Assembly: GCF_008123425.1 (NCBI RefSeq)
Contig: NZ_VSSS01000057.1
Location: 115,568 to 179,567, forward strand
DNA: 64,000 bases
From: Bradyrhizobium rifense
GTDB taxonomy: Bacteria; Pseudomonadota; Alphaproteobacteria; Rhizobiales; Xanthobacteraceae
Direction of reading: 5' to 3'
This document shows, piece after piece, positions 34,604 through 44,021 of this stretch. Position 1 is the first letter of the stretch; each line of letters opens with the position of its first letter. A program made the position numbers and the translations under genes. The notes beneath the pieces are model-generated. The model did not search any database and had not been told where the DNA came from. It saw nothing but the letters and a program-made list of their open reading frames with translations.

Positions 34604-35537
34604 AGAATATCAGCATCTTGCTTGGTCTTCGTTGCCTGCAGCGCGGCCGCCGCACCAGAAACCGCACCAGATACGTCCACTTTTCGTTCGTACTCAGTTC
34701 GCGAGGGTGTCGGGCAAGCTCGCCAGCTGAGGAGTGGATGCGACAGCGCATCCACGATCCTCGCCTTTCCGTCCGACGGAGAGAGGCCGACGGAAGCGCT
34801 CTTTGCCTTTGGTGATAATGTCGGCCATCTCCGATAGGCGGAGGTCAGCCATAGCGGCAATCATGTCCGCTAAAGGCCGGCCAAAAGCCGGAGTCTGCTC
34901 TGCCTTACACAAGGAGTGCGAGCTTTTGCGGTTCGCGCTCACTCTCTTCTCCACGCGCTGGATACGGATGCCCTTACCGGCCCGCGCTGCTGGCCTATTC
35001 ACCCCGACCTTACCACCGGCCGGATGGTGCTGATCTCCAAACGGGAGTGCAATGTGACGAGACGAACCGTTGCCGGAGGCGGCGCTCATCGCGCCTCCTC
35101 GTGCGCCCATGCCGCGCCGATCTTGGTCCGGAAGTCCGAGTCACCTTCACCTTCCACAACGTAGACAGTGTGGGTCGGACGGCTCTTCTTGGTGTTGGTT
35201 TGTGTATCTCCGGTTGGTCTTTCCGGCCACGCCAATCGCGACCGGTCGGGAGTCCAAAAAGACGGGGCAGATACGAGCGGGACTGCAAGGAGGCTCCGAC
35301 CGAGGGCTCCCTCCGGGATACGGTTGGACGCCCTGCGGGCACGCGCAGCCCTTCTAACTTCCGACCTTCATCAGGCCGTGTTGGTGTCCTGACCGGGCAA
35401 CGGGAGCGACCAGACCGCACGACGGCCGCCTCGACTGGCTCAGTTCACGTGGGGGTAGGATCTTTGGCTAGACTCAACTACGGTGGCGTATGGTCGCTTG
35501 ATGACGCTCGCTGCTCGCTCAGTGGAGATGCTTTTTC
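34604..35537. other. long intergenic region right of the tRNA fragment
   Basis: No gene is recognised on either strand in about 930 bases. Open frames here lack ribosome sites and look like random products of high GC. The stretch is probably degraded island-border DNA. The promoter of the DUF2235 gene must lie in its last 100 bases. Confidence 0.45.
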
Positions 35538-37124
35538 ATGCCGAAGAACATTGTCGTTTATTCTGACGGCACAGGCCAGGACGGGGGCGTTCGAGTTGAG
35601 CAACGCATCAGCAACGTTTACAAGATGTACAGATCATCCCGCGTACATCCGGACAACCCGATCGACCCCACCGAACAGGTTTGCTTTTATGATCCTGGTC
35701 TAGGAACAGACAGTGGTGCCAGCGGACTGACCGGCATCATACGCAAGATCGACAAGCTGCTGCAGTCTGTGACCGGTCGCGGCATCACCCGGAACATGGC
35801 CGACTGCTACGAGTTTATCATCAATCACTACAAGGAAGGCGATAGGATTTACCTGATCGGCTTCAGTCGTGGTGCATATACCGTCCGCTGCCTTGCCAAC
35901 ACGATCATGCTGTGTGGCATTCCAACAAAGGCGGAGAATGGCTCACTGCTGCGTTACCGAAAGCAGGTTCATGATATCGCCAGGGAAGCGGTTGAAACCG
36001 TCTATGAGCACGGTGCGGGACATGCACGCGGCGAATATGAGACCGAGCGTGACGAACAGGCCCGAAGGTTTCGCGCGAAGTATGGATCAAATTTTGTCGG
36101 TGAGGATGCCGACGAGGACAGGTCCAACGCGGCGGCCTACTTTATTGGTGTTTTTGATACAGTCGCGGCGCTCGGCGCGAGCGGCATGCGCAGGTTTTTG
36201 ATTCAGGCAGGCCTGACGCTTCTCTTCACCGGAGTCGCCGGAGTCGCGTCCGCTGTCCTCGCAATCGTGCCGTCGATGATCGCAAAGTACTATTTTGACT
36301 TCGGCTTCTGGTGGTCGGAGCTTGCGATAAGTGTCGTCCTTGTGACGCTGTCGGTTGTTTGGTTTCTTTACAGGCAGCGCACGCAATACACCAAGACGAT
36401 CTACGATTTCCCAAACAAGGGCGACAAACATTCCCATCAGGCCGAATGGAAGTCAGGGAACTTCGACCGTCTCTTATCGAAATATGTCGGCACAGCCCGT
36501 TCGGCCAACGCCATCGATGAACGGCGGAAGGACTTTGACCGCGTCACCTGGGGTCAGGCCGACAGCACGCAATTGTCGCAAGCCTGGTTTGCTGGCAACC
36601 ACTCCGATATCGGTGGCAGCTATCCGGAGACGGAGTCACGACTTTCCGATATCTCGCTACACTGGATGCTGGAGGAGATCCTCACCCTGGACCATCCGAT
36701 CAAGTTCGGACCGGTGACGGTCAACGGTAAAGCCATCGCAGATACGGGCACCACCGGCACACCGTTGCATCTCTATCCTGATGCGACGAGCATGCAGCAC
36801 AGCGAAATTGCAGGTACACGAGATACAATTGATGCATTCAGGGAGCGGTTGCCCCGCCTGCTGCGAGGCCTTTTGGCTAACGCCAACTATGAGATCATCA
36901 AGCGATCTATTCCGCCGCAGGCAAAGGTTCATCCGACGGTGAAGGACCGGTTTGCGCTGGAAACGATTGTTGATTGCGCAGGCGACAAAGTCGGCAACTA
37001 TCGGCCGGAAGCACTTCGTGAACATAATGACTTCAAGCAGTTCTATTCTGATCCGCCCCCTGCAGATGCGCCGCCGCCGGGCAGAAGCGAAGAGCCGGCG
37101 CTTGCAGCACAATTACCCCCGTAA
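35538..37124 (+). CDS. DUF2235 alpha/beta hydrolase with two membrane helices
   Basis: A 528-residue protein of the DUF2235 family, related to the catalytic domain of type VI secretion Tle1 phospholipases. Family marks are VVYSDGTGQDGG at the N-terminus, the nucleophile elbow LIGFSRGAYTVRCLA (Ser110), YFIGVFDTVAALGASG (the Asp region) and AWFAGNHSDIGGSYPE (catalytic His). Two hydrophobic helices at about 215-245 and 258-285 (FLIQAGLTLLFTGVAGVASA; ELAISVVLVTLSVVWFLYRQ) interrupt the domain, so it is probably membrane-anchored. GGAG lies 11 bases before the ATG. No VgrG or immunity gene is adjacent. The HNH gene follows by 89 bases. Confidence 0.82.
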   Translation: MPKNIVVYSDGTGQDGGVRVEQRISNVYKMYRSSRVHPDNPIDPTEQVCFYDPGLGTDSGASGLTGIIRKIDKLLQSVTGRGITRNMADCYEFIINHYKEGDRIYLIGFSRGAYTVRCLANTIMLCGIPTKAENGSLLRYRKQVHDIAREAVETVYEHGAGHARGEYETERDEQARRFRAKYGSNFVGEDADEDRSNAAAYFIGVFDTVAALGASGMRRFLIQAGLTLLFTGVAGVASAVLAIVPSMIAKYYFDFGFWWSELAISVVLVTLSVVWFLYRQRTQYTKTIYDFPNKGDKHSHQAEWKSGNFDRLLSKYVGTARSANAIDERRKDFDRVTWGQADSTQLSQAWFAGNHSDIGGSYPETESRLSDISLHWMLEEILTLDHPIKFGPVTVNGKAIADTGTTGTPLHLYPDATSMQHSEIAGTRDTIDAFRERLPRLLRGLLANANYEIIKRSIPPQAKVHPTVKDRFALETIVDCAGDKVGNYRPEALREHNDFKQFYSDPPPADAPPPGRSEEPALAAQLPP

Positions 37125-37213
37125 ATGGCCATTCGTTCTGCGCATTTCTTTGCGTTCGCGCGCCTGCTAACGCGGCCACCGCACTACAAGCTTGACAGAG
37201 GAACCGAACCGGC

Positions 37214-38248
37214 ATGCCTGCAGTGAATAGCAAGTACGCTCCGCTGGGCGACTACCTGAAGGCGCAGAAAACCGAACGTTTTTGGCTTTCCCTGGAGCAC
37301 ATTTCAGAGATGGTTGGCGGCTTGCCGGCCGAAGCATCAAAGCCCCAGTTTTGGGCGAACACGGAGGATCATCATCGATCGCGCCGCGACCAGTGGCGAC
37401 AAGCCGGCTTCAAAGCTTTCCTTAGGTCGAGCGATGGTAGGTTAGGAGTCACGTTTGAACGACTCAAAAGCGCTTCGCATGGACTGCCATGGTCAAGCGC
37501 CGAGTTAAAGGTGTGCGTCGTCGCCTATTGGAAGCTCATCACTGCCGAAGCGAGAGGGCAGAGGATCAGCAAAACCGACTTGAGGAATGAGGCCTTGGAG
37601 CAAGGGCTCGCATCGCGCTCTGAAAGTGCCTACGAGTTTAGAATGCAAAATATCTCAGCAGTGCTCGACGAATTAGGACTAAAGCGGGCCACGGGATATG
37701 CACCAATGAAGAATATCGGCGGTGTCAAAGCCTCCCTGATTGAATTAGTCAATGAGCAATGGGGACGGTCGAAAGAATTCGAAAGTCCTACGGCCGACGA
37801 CGATGCGCTTGCCACTCGTGTCATCGCCGCGCGCCAGAAAATAGCGAACGCCATGTCCGAAGCCCCGCCGGGTTCGCGCAGCGTCAGGAAGTTACTTTCG
37901 GCAACCGAAAAGTTCGTGCGAGACCCTAATGTCATCGCATGGGTTCTAAAACGAGCTGCGGGCAAATGCGAAATGTGCGAAGCGCCCGCGCCGTTCGTGG
38001 CAACGGATGGTGAACCGTTCTTGGAAGTGCACCATGTTCGGCCGCTCAGCGAAGGAGGGCCGGATACGGCCGAAAATGCGTGCGGTTGTTGCCCAAACTG
38101 CCACCGGCAGCTCCACTTGGGAATGAATGCCAGTACCCTGAGGCGGCGCTTGTTGTCTCGCAACACTTGGCTAGTCGACTATCCAGCGACGAAGACGGGC
38201 GAGCAAGTCCCCAGCGGCCCGAGGACAACTCGTAGCAGGGTGAGATAG
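37214..38248 (+). CDS. HNH endonuclease-domain protein
   Basis: A 344-residue protein whose C-terminal 90 residues are an HNH nuclease: RAAGKCEMCEAPAPF, then FLEVHHVRPLSEGGPDTAEN and ACGCCPNCHRQLHLG, with the four zinc Cys and HH dyad. The N-terminal 240 residues, with WANTEDHHRSRRDQWRQAGF and NISAVLDELGLKRATGYAPM, match no family I know; such variable N-termini usually serve recognition. Similar HNH proteins act in modified-DNA restriction, but a role here is inferred only from the island setting. A hairpin follows the stop. Confidence 0.8.
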   Translation: MPAVNSKYAPLGDYLKAQKTERFWLSLEHISEMVGGLPAEASKPQFWANTEDHHRSRRDQWRQAGFKAFLRSSDGRLGVTFERLKSASHGLPWSSAELKVCVVAYWKLITAEARGQRISKTDLRNEALEQGLASRSESAYEFRMQNISAVLDELGLKRATGYAPMKNIGGVKASLIELVNEQWGRSKEFESPTADDDALATRVIAARQKIANAMSEAPPGSRSVRKLLSATEKFVRDPNVIAWVLKRAAGKCEMCEAPAPFVATDGEPFLEVHHVRPLSEGGPDTAENACGCCPNCHRQLHLGMNASTLRRRLLSRNTWLVDYPATKTGEQVPSGPRTTRSRVR

Positions 38249-38252
38249 CAAA

Positions 38253-38278
38253 GCCCCACATCGTTTCCGATGTGGGGC
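38253..38278 (+). terminator. hairpin after the HNH gene
   Basis: GCCCCACATCG and CGATGTGGGGC form a perfect 11-bp stem with a TTTC loop, five bases after the stop. There is no T-run, so it may stop transcription weakly or protect the 3' end. Confidence 0.6.
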
Positions 38279-38775
38279 AAGAGAGTCCGCAATCTTCCCG
38301 ATCGCTGCGAGTCCCCGCCACCGATGAGATCGGCAACATCGCGTCTTGGCGCGCGTTCGCCCAGCACATGAGTCTCAATCTCGACAACCTCTCTCGAACG
38401 CTCTCTGCCATCCGGCTGTCGGCCTTCGGATTGAAGCGGAATGCGATTGGTCTCCGCCCACGAAACATACTCAAGCAATTGCTTGTCGCTGGGCGCGGGA
38501 TCGCCGCGCTCGACGCTTAGCGCATTCAGATAGCGCCGCCGAACGGCGGGACGCGGGACCGAGTGCCCCTGGCGAGAAACACACTAAGACTTGCGTCAGG
38601 GATGGAAGCCCGTCAGGGCCGAAACCGCGTGCGGGTTCGGTTCACGACAGCCCAACCCAGAGGGGACGCCCAGGAGCTGCTTGCGAACCGGAAAACATGA
38701 TTAGAAAATGGTTGTTCAACGAACTCGTATAGCGAAACGTGGTACGATCACATAAACCCCCAATAGCGAAGCGCG
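38279..38775. other. intergenic region with structured repeat candidate
   Basis: No gene is seen. Bases about 38583-38690 (GCGTCAGGGATGGAAGCCCG, then CGAAACCGCGTGCGGGTTCG) resemble a structured element recurrent in Bradyrhizobium/Rhodopseudomonas genomes, with a GAAACCGC/GCGGGTTC stem. Whether it is an RNA or a repeat cannot be settled from one copy. Confidence 0.4.
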
Positions 38776-39735
38776 ATGTCGATGAGCTCTACTGAAACGC
38801 CACAGGAGGAATGCGAGACTCCCGCCGTGACGGCCGCAATCTCCAAGTCGCTAGGACTCACCTCGACCGAGCAGTACCTGTCGCGACTCTGCGACCGCAC
38901 GTTTCTGAAATTGTGGAGCTATCCAAATCCCTATCGCGAGAGCGGAAAGGAGCTGTGCGACCTGATCGCCGTGTTCGAGAATCACGTCTATTTGTTCTTC
39001 GACCGAGAGACCAAAGCCCTTATGGGGGATGTGGGCGACTTTAATCTCGCCTGGGAGCGATGGAAGAAGGAAGCAATTTCGAAGCAGATCAAGAGCGCGA
39101 AAAAAGCTCGAAATCATGTTCTGAAAAACAGAGACAAGATATATCTGGACGCAGCATGCACTGTGCCTCTTCCCGTAAAGCTTTCGCAAGGTGACATTTT
39201 CGTTCACACGATCATTGTCGCGCACGGCGCTAGCGAGGCCTGCAAATCATACTCGGCCGACAACGTGTCGGGCAGTCTCGGAATCATCTACAGCGATGAT
39301 GGCTATGATACCCCGTCTCCGGTTCCGTTCGTGGTTCATCTCGAACGCGCGGAGCCGGTTCATCTATTCGACAGCCATACCGTCGATATCATGCTCGGTG
39401 AGCTGGATACCTTCTATGATTTTACGAGCTACATAGTTGCCAAGGAGGCCGCAATAGCGAAATACGACAGTATTTCCTATGCCGGCGAAGAAGACTTGTT
39501 GGCGCATTACTACGGCAATTTTGACGACGCCGCTGAATCGCACTTCATCGGTACAGAGGACGCGCGATATAACAGCGTCATAATTGCGGAAGGCGAGTGG
39601 GAGGGATTCAGATCTTCCGATGTTTACAAGCGGAAGAAGCTCGCAGATCAAGCCTCCTATCTCTGGGACGAACTGCTTCAATTAACGTCGCAAAATGCGC
39701 TTGACGGCACCCTGCTTGGCGATGCGAATTTTTGA
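38776..39735 (+). CDS. nuclease-like protein, N-terminal part of a probable split gene
   Basis: A 319-residue frame. Residues about 35-90 read KLWSYPNPYRESGKELCDLI, then AVFENHVYLFFDRETKALMG, a strand pattern with E...D...x-F-x-R/K like the start of PD-(D/E)xK or NERD-type domains. The middle has VPFVVHLERAEPVHLFDSHT and the end falls at GTLLGDANF. The same frame continues after two TGA codons (39733-39735 and 39754-39756) with no other stop until 40305, where a SEC-C zinc motif ends it. It is therefore probably the 5' part of a single gene. No ribosome site is clear at 38776; an ATG at 38782 is also possible. Confidence 0.6.
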   Translation: MSMSSTETPQEECETPAVTAAISKSLGLTSTEQYLSRLCDRTFLKLWSYPNPYRESGKELCDLIAVFENHVYLFFDRETKALMGDVGDFNLAWERWKKEAISKQIKSAKKARNHVLKNRDKIYLDAACTVPLPVKLSQGDIFVHTIIVAHGASEACKSYSADNVSGSLGIIYSDDGYDTPSPVPFVVHLERAEPVHLFDSHTVDIMLGELDTFYDFTSYIVAKEAAIAKYDSISYAGEEDLLAHYYGNFDDAAESHFIGTEDARYNSVIIAEGEWEGFRSSDVYKRKKLADQASYLWDELLQLTSQNALDGTLLGDANF

Positions 39736-39801
39736 ATCGCAGAGCGCGATTTTTGAAATGCGAAGGAGCCGCGCTTTGCAAGGCGTGAATTTGCAAGAGC
39801 A

Positions 39802-40305
39802 ATGCAAAGGGCCATCAACAATTTTCCGGACCTCGAAGGAACGGTTACACGCAACATATCGCTCATGCCGTCTTTCTACAAAACGACGGCATACGTGTTT
39901 TTGCAGATACGCAATAAGGGCACGGACGATTACGAAACACAGTATCGGCCGAAGCGCCGTGCAATCCTCGAAATCGCATGCGGCGTGGCACGCAATAAAT
40001 TCTCGCAATATTCGAAGATCGTGGGTATCGGCATTGATGCGCCGAAATTCTCGACAAGGAACTCAGAAGATTTTGTCTTGCTAAATTGCAAGGAGTGGCC
40101 GGATAAACAACGCCGGTTCTACGAAGAACAGAACAAAGGTTTAAGATTCTTTGAGACGGCGGGGCTGAAGTCCGAGATAAAAACCATAAGCAATTTTCCC
40201 GCGCCGAGTAAGAGTAAAGCGAGACCAAAGAAGACCGGCCGCAACGAATTGTGTCCCTGCGGCTCGGGCAAGAAGTACAAGAAATGCCACGGCACTTATA
40301 GCTAG
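39802..40305 (+). CDS. SEC-C motif protein, C-terminal part of the same split gene
   Basis: A 167-residue frame starting MQRAINNFPDLEGTVTRNIS. It ends RNELCPCGSGKKYKKCHGTY, a perfect SEC-C zinc motif (CPCGSGKKYKKCH), which in SecA and many accessory proteins mediates protein binding. Upstream coding continues in frame as KEPRFARREFARAMQRAI to the second TGA. No ribosome site is near the ATG at 39802, so independent translation is doubtful. Best read as the tail of the 38776 gene. SEC-C proteins with nuclease-like N-termini are frequent in defence islands. Confidence 0.6.
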   Translation: MQRAINNFPDLEGTVTRNISLMPSFYKTTAYVFLQIRNKGTDDYETQYRPKRRAILEIACGVARNKFSQYSKIVGIGIDAPKFSTRNSEDFVLLNCKEWPDKQRRFYEEQNKGLRFFETAGLKSEIKTISNFPAPSKSKARPKKTGRNELCPCGSGKKYKKCHGTYS

Positions 40306-40450
40306 GGACGACACTCGCGAAAGCGGGTGGGTAGCGCCTGTTCCGGCAAAGCTGGACACGCCTATATCTGCATCGATTTGGCTTTATCTGCGCCGCGCCG
40401 TTGCGCTACCCTCATGCATCGCACCACTTGAATCGGACACGAGCAAAGCG

Positions 40451-41218
40451 ATGATCACACTCGATCAATTCACACTCACGACCGTTCCGCTTGAGCAGTA
40501 TTTCAATGACACCCGGCTTGGGCAGGGCACGGGATTCATGTGGAAGATTCAGGAAAAATACTACCTGGTGACCAACTGGCACGTGCTCTCCATGCGCGAC
40601 TTCTTCACGGGAAAAAATCTGAGGCCCGACGCAGGCCGCCCAAACCTCCTCCGCACGCTCTTCAACATCCAGACCGGTTCGTTCGACAAGCAGCAATGGG
40701 ACATCAAGATCAGAGACGACGATGACAAGCCGCTATGGTTGGTGCATCCAGGTAGGCGTGTCGATGTCGCCGTCCTGCCCATTCCTTTCAAACCGGAAGA
40801 ACTGATTATCTCCCTCTACCCGCTCAACGTCCTGGCCAATGCGGCCCTTCGTATTGAGGTTGGGATGGAGGTGTTCATCCTCGGCTACCCGTTCGAGATC
40901 AAACCGCCCGCCTATCCCGTCTGGAAGCGGGGAAGCATCGCATCCGAACCGCAGCTCGCCCGGCAGACAACGGATTACATGCTGGTCGACACCGCTTCCC
41001 GGCCTGGCATGTCCGGCGCGCCGGTCATCCGCCGAAGCTGGACCAATCACATGGTCGAGCCCGGCATGGTCGCCCTAGTGGATACGCCGCTGAACAGGTT
41101 CATAGGCGTTTATTCCGGTCGAGTGCCGACCGACCACCCGCACGAGGCCCAGATTGGGCTCGTGTGGGGCGACTACCTGATCCACGAGATCATTGCGGGA
41201 AATATTAGAGACGAGTGA
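40451..41218 (+). CDS. trypsin-like serine protease (cytosolic)
   Basis: A 255-residue chymotrypsin-fold protease with no signal peptide. Catalytic His44 is in LVTNWHVLSM, Asp105 in RRVDVAVLPI and Ser188 in SRPGMSGAPVI, at normal spacing. Being intracellular, it is unlike DegP-type envelope proteases and resembles trypsins placed in bacterial immune operons. Its stop overlaps a GTG start of the next protease (GTGA), so the two are translationally coupled. No regulatory domain is attached. Target unknown. Confidence 0.88.
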   Translation: MITLDQFTLTTVPLEQYFNDTRLGQGTGFMWKIQEKYYLVTNWHVLSMRDFFTGKNLRPDAGRPNLLRTLFNIQTGSFDKQQWDIKIRDDDDKPLWLVHPGRRVDVAVLPIPFKPEELIISLYPLNVLANAALRIEVGMEVFILGYPFEIKPPAYPVWKRGSIASEPQLARQTTDYMLVDTASRPGMSGAPVIRRSWTNHMVEPGMVALVDTPLNRFIGVYSGRVPTDHPHEAQIGLVWGDYLIHEIIAGNIRDE

Positions 41219-42072
41219 CCAGCTCCATGTCTGAAAGCAAACTGCCTCCTTTACCCGGAACGGCTCCCGACGGATCTTGGCGAATCGCGAACATTGACCG
41301 CGATGAATTTGACGGCCGCCTGGCGATATGCGCCATTGTGGCGCGATCCTCAGCCGCGCCGTTGAGCTTGAGGGGAGCCGGAGACGGCACTCTGATAGGT
41401 ACAGGGTTCTACCTGCTTCCGAACGGAGGATTTGCTACGGCGAAACACGTCGCATTGGAAGCGCTGGAAGCGATGTCCAGGTCGGAGAATTCCGTTGGCC
41501 TTGTCTACGCACTGACGAACGGGCTCTTGGTCTTTCGGCCCATTTGGAGTTTCGCTGTTCACCCGACTGCCGATTTGGCTTTTGGTGTGCCCCACGAAAT
41601 ATTCGACAACAAAACGGGGAATGTATTTCGCGCGAAAGTGCTTTCGCTGGAATGCGCCGCTCCGGCAATTGGATCTCCGATCAGTACCTGGGCGTATCCG
41701 CTTCACGCAAAGCGCCCTCAGCCGAATGGCACTGAACTTTTGCACATACAACCGGCGTTCTATGACGGGACGTTGCAGGAGATCTACAAGGACCGAGGTC
41801 CATCAAGCAGATTGACCCCGCCATACTATCTAACGAACATTCATCTTCACGGTGGCTCGAGCGGAGGCCCTGTTTTCAATGAAAGCGGCCATGTCTTTGG
41901 CGTTGCCTCGTGCAGTTACGACGGCGCAGAAGATGTCGCGTTCGTAACTCCGATTGATCCCATCTTTGATATAGAAGTTCAGAATGTCGATCTTGGCGAT
42001 GGAATCGGCTTGCGCACCGTCACCGTCAGGGACATCGGCAATGGAGGCCGCATTGTCATTCAGTTCAGATAG
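41215..42072 (+). CDS. trypsin-like serine protease, second of a coupled pair
   Basis: A 285-residue trypsin-fold protease. His78 is in FATAKHVALEA, Asp120 in VHPTADLAFGV and Ser216 in HLHGGSSGGPVF. A GTG at 41215 overlaps the preceding stop; the ATG at 41227 is the alternative. Sequence similarity to the first protease is low outside the catalytic motifs, so they are not simple tandem duplicates. The C-terminal 60 residues after GVASCSYDGAEDVAFVTPID are unassigned. It is convergent with the HEPN-type gene at 42129. Confidence 0.85.
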   Translation: MTSSMSESKLPPLPGTAPDGSWRIANIDRDEFDGRLAICAIVARSSAAPLSLRGAGDGTLIGTGFYLLPNGGFATAKHVALEALEAMSRSENSVGLVYALTNGLLVFRPIWSFAVHPTADLAFGVPHEIFDNKTGNVFRAKVLSLECAAPAIGSPISTWAYPLHAKRPQPNGTELLHIQPAFYDGTLQEIYKDRGPSSRLTPPYYLTNIHLHGGSSGGPVFNESGHVFGVASCSYDGAEDVAFVTPIDPIFDIEVQNVDLGDGIGLRTVTVRDIGNGGRIVIQFR

Positions 42073-42128
42073 AGGTCGACTGGCGGGGCCGAACGTGCGG
42101 ACGACATGCCTTCGGGCTTTGGTCCAAA

Positions 42129-43562
42129 TTAGATGCCCGACGACGCCGGATCAGCGAGGCGTCTCATGGGAAAGCCGGGCGTCGCGTAGTCGAAATATAG
42201 GTCGCTGGCGTTCGTGATCCGCAACAACATGCGATGAAAGACGACCTTCAGCAGCCTGTTATCCTGAATAAGGGACAGCTCTCCTCCGGCTTCCATCTCA
42301 TTGCCGTGAGCTGCATCGTTCCGGCGCTTCCAGGCCAGCGCCTCCTCTGGTCCGAGAACGATGCCAATGTCTCGCAGAAGAGCGTCCATTTTGGCCTTCT
42401 GATGAACCTTGTTTAGGGAGCCGACATTTTGACGTAGCGCGGACTTACTCTCTTCCGGCAGTTTCGATTGAGCTATCACGCCGTCAATCTCATCGTTGAA
42501 CTTGGTCCAGATAGCCCGATCGGCAATGATCTTCGTCTGAACTTTCGTAGGATTGGCCGTGATATACCGTCGCTGCAACGCTTCGATGGCCGCGCCGAAA
42601 TGGACACCCGCAATGTGCGGTGTTGCGCATAGCGCATGCCAGTAGGCCCACGCTAGATTGCCAAAATCGAGTTCGTCATACTTCCCGATGATGGAATTCA
42701 CGATGCGGTTGAGAAACAAACGATCGATGCCGTGCTGCCAGTTCATATGCAGTGGCGCAGGATGCAGGACCGGTAAATCGAAGACTCTCCTTCCGATGCT
42801 GTACGCGCTGTTCAATCGGAAGGACTGCACCTCCCACTCGTCTGTGTAAGCCACGCTGCCGAGGTCAACGAGAAATGCGCCGAGCGCGAATGAAAGGGCA
42901 TTCCTTACGCGCTTGCGAAACTCATCGTCCGGCGATCCGAGATAGATGATGCATCCCGGCCTCAAACGGCCCGCGGCTTCTTCGCGGTCGAGCGCGCAAA
43001 GAAACGCATTCGTGCCCGCGACGGCTAGTTTCGCAGCGTGTCGACCGAAGCCTTCTCTGCCTTCAGAACTGGTCAGAGTTATGCCGTCATTATTTTCGGC
43101 GATACGCCGGGTCGTGATGGTTGATACGTCCGTCCGGATGGTGTCCGGCCAGTGAAAATGCGGAACGTTGTCCAGCCAATCAATGGTGTAGGCAGGCGTC
43201 TTGCCGCCATCGATAACGGCATCTATTCGATGCACGCGCGACTCTTCCGTCAAGACATGCTGGTTCTTCTCGTAGTGATGCGACTTATTGACGGAATATG
43301 GCTGAATACCGCTCAGCACCGCTCTGATGCCCGCAATATTCGTTAGCTCTACGGCATCGGTATTCAAGCGGACCGTGCCTGAAGGGATTTCCGGTGCCGA
43401 TGATTGGGCGTCGGCCGGCGCGCGCGTCTCCAGAATGAGGTCGAGCTTTTCATTTCGACGAATGGAAAAGCTGTCGATTGGCGCGTGCAAAGGCCCAGGA
43501 CTCGTAACCCGAAACAGACCTTCGTTAATCAGCTCGAAGGGTTCTCGCTCCCAACCGATCAA
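42129..43562 (-). CDS. HEPN-type protein with RxxxxH motif (ApeA-like)
   Basis: A 477-residue protein. The C-terminal 170 residues are helical and contain the HEPN RNase motif RRNDAAHG (R414 to H419), preceded by FGAAIEALQRRYIT and LGPEEALAWKR, as in ApeA-like and other abortive-infection HEPN proteins. The N-terminal 300 residues are beta-rich (LFRVTSPGPLHAPIDSFSIR, then LILETRAPADAQ) and would be the sensing part, as in ApeA. No membrane helix. It faces the protease pair. RNA cleavage is inferred from the intact Arg/His pair; the exact HEPN subfamily needs a profile search. Confidence 0.72.
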   Translation of the reverse strand: MIGWEREPFELINEGLFRVTSPGPLHAPIDSFSIRRNEKLDLILETRAPADAQSSAPEIPSGTVRLNTDAVELTNIAGIRAVLSGIQPYSVNKSHHYEKNQHVLTEESRVHRIDAVIDGGKTPAYTIDWLDNVPHFHWPDTIRTDVSTITTRRIAENNDGITLTSSEGREGFGRHAAKLAVAGTNAFLCALDREEAAGRLRPGCIIYLGSPDDEFRKRVRNALSFALGAFLVDLGSVAYTDEWEVQSFRLNSAYSIGRRVFDLPVLHPAPLHMNWQHGIDRLFLNRIVNSIIGKYDELDFGNLAWAYWHALCATPHIAGVHFGAAIEALQRRYITANPTKVQTKIIADRAIWTKFNDEIDGVIAQSKLPEESKSALRQNVGSLNKVHQKAKMDALLRDIGIVLGPEEALAWKRRNDAAHGNEMEAGGELSLIQDNRLLKVVFHRMLLRITNASDLYFDYATPGFPMRRLADPASSGI

Positions 43563-43841
43563 ATCACAATTCTCCCTGCGCGTGGCACCGCCAGATGGTT
43601 CGAGCGCTGCTTAGGCTTTTCGCATTTGGATTGCCAGCGTAGCACACATCATCACCCCGTCCCACCACACCAACCCCGTCCTTCTTTTGGCCTTTTCGCA
43701 CCGTTAGTCGGCTAACGGCTGCAAGCGCTAAAGCGCTCGTCCTCTTCGTTCCCGTCGCAAGCGATTCAGCCGCCCCCTTCGTCGCAACGGCCTCCGTCAG
43801 AAGGCCGCGATTAGCGCGGTCGAGAAACGACGGAGGATATG

Positions 43842-44021
43842 ATGCAGACGCAGACAATCAACGAACTGATGCGCCTGACGCGGATCGAACTTTGCACTCT
43901 CGCGGCACGGATCACGAACGCCTTGGCGAATCTGCCGGAAGGCTCGCCCGAACGGGAAACCGCGCTGATCAACCTGCGCAATATTCGCGTCGTCCTGGCG
44001 CGGCGCGACTGGTCGCCATGA
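43842..44021 (+). CDS. small conserved helical protein
   Basis: A 59-residue protein, MQTQTINELMRLTRIELCTL, then AARITNALANLPEGSPERET and ALINLRNIRVVLARRDWSP. GGAGG lies five bases before the ATG at 43842; the frame's first ATG at 43839 is too close to it. Similar small proteins recur in Bradyrhizobium. It ends directly at the stop of the convergent protease gene. Function unknown. Confidence 0.7.
   Translation: MQTQTINELMRLTRIELCTLAARITNALANLPEGSPERETALINLRNIRVVLARRDWSP

Noticed and set aside
35047..35703. 218-codon frame before and across the DUF2235 start
   Set aside because: It overlaps the well-supported DUF2235 gene in another frame and has no ribosome site or family.
38776..40305. 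Selenocysteine or programmed read-through of the two TGA codons
   Set aside because: No SECIS-like structure was seen and the two stops share an AT-rich tract, which fits mutation better.
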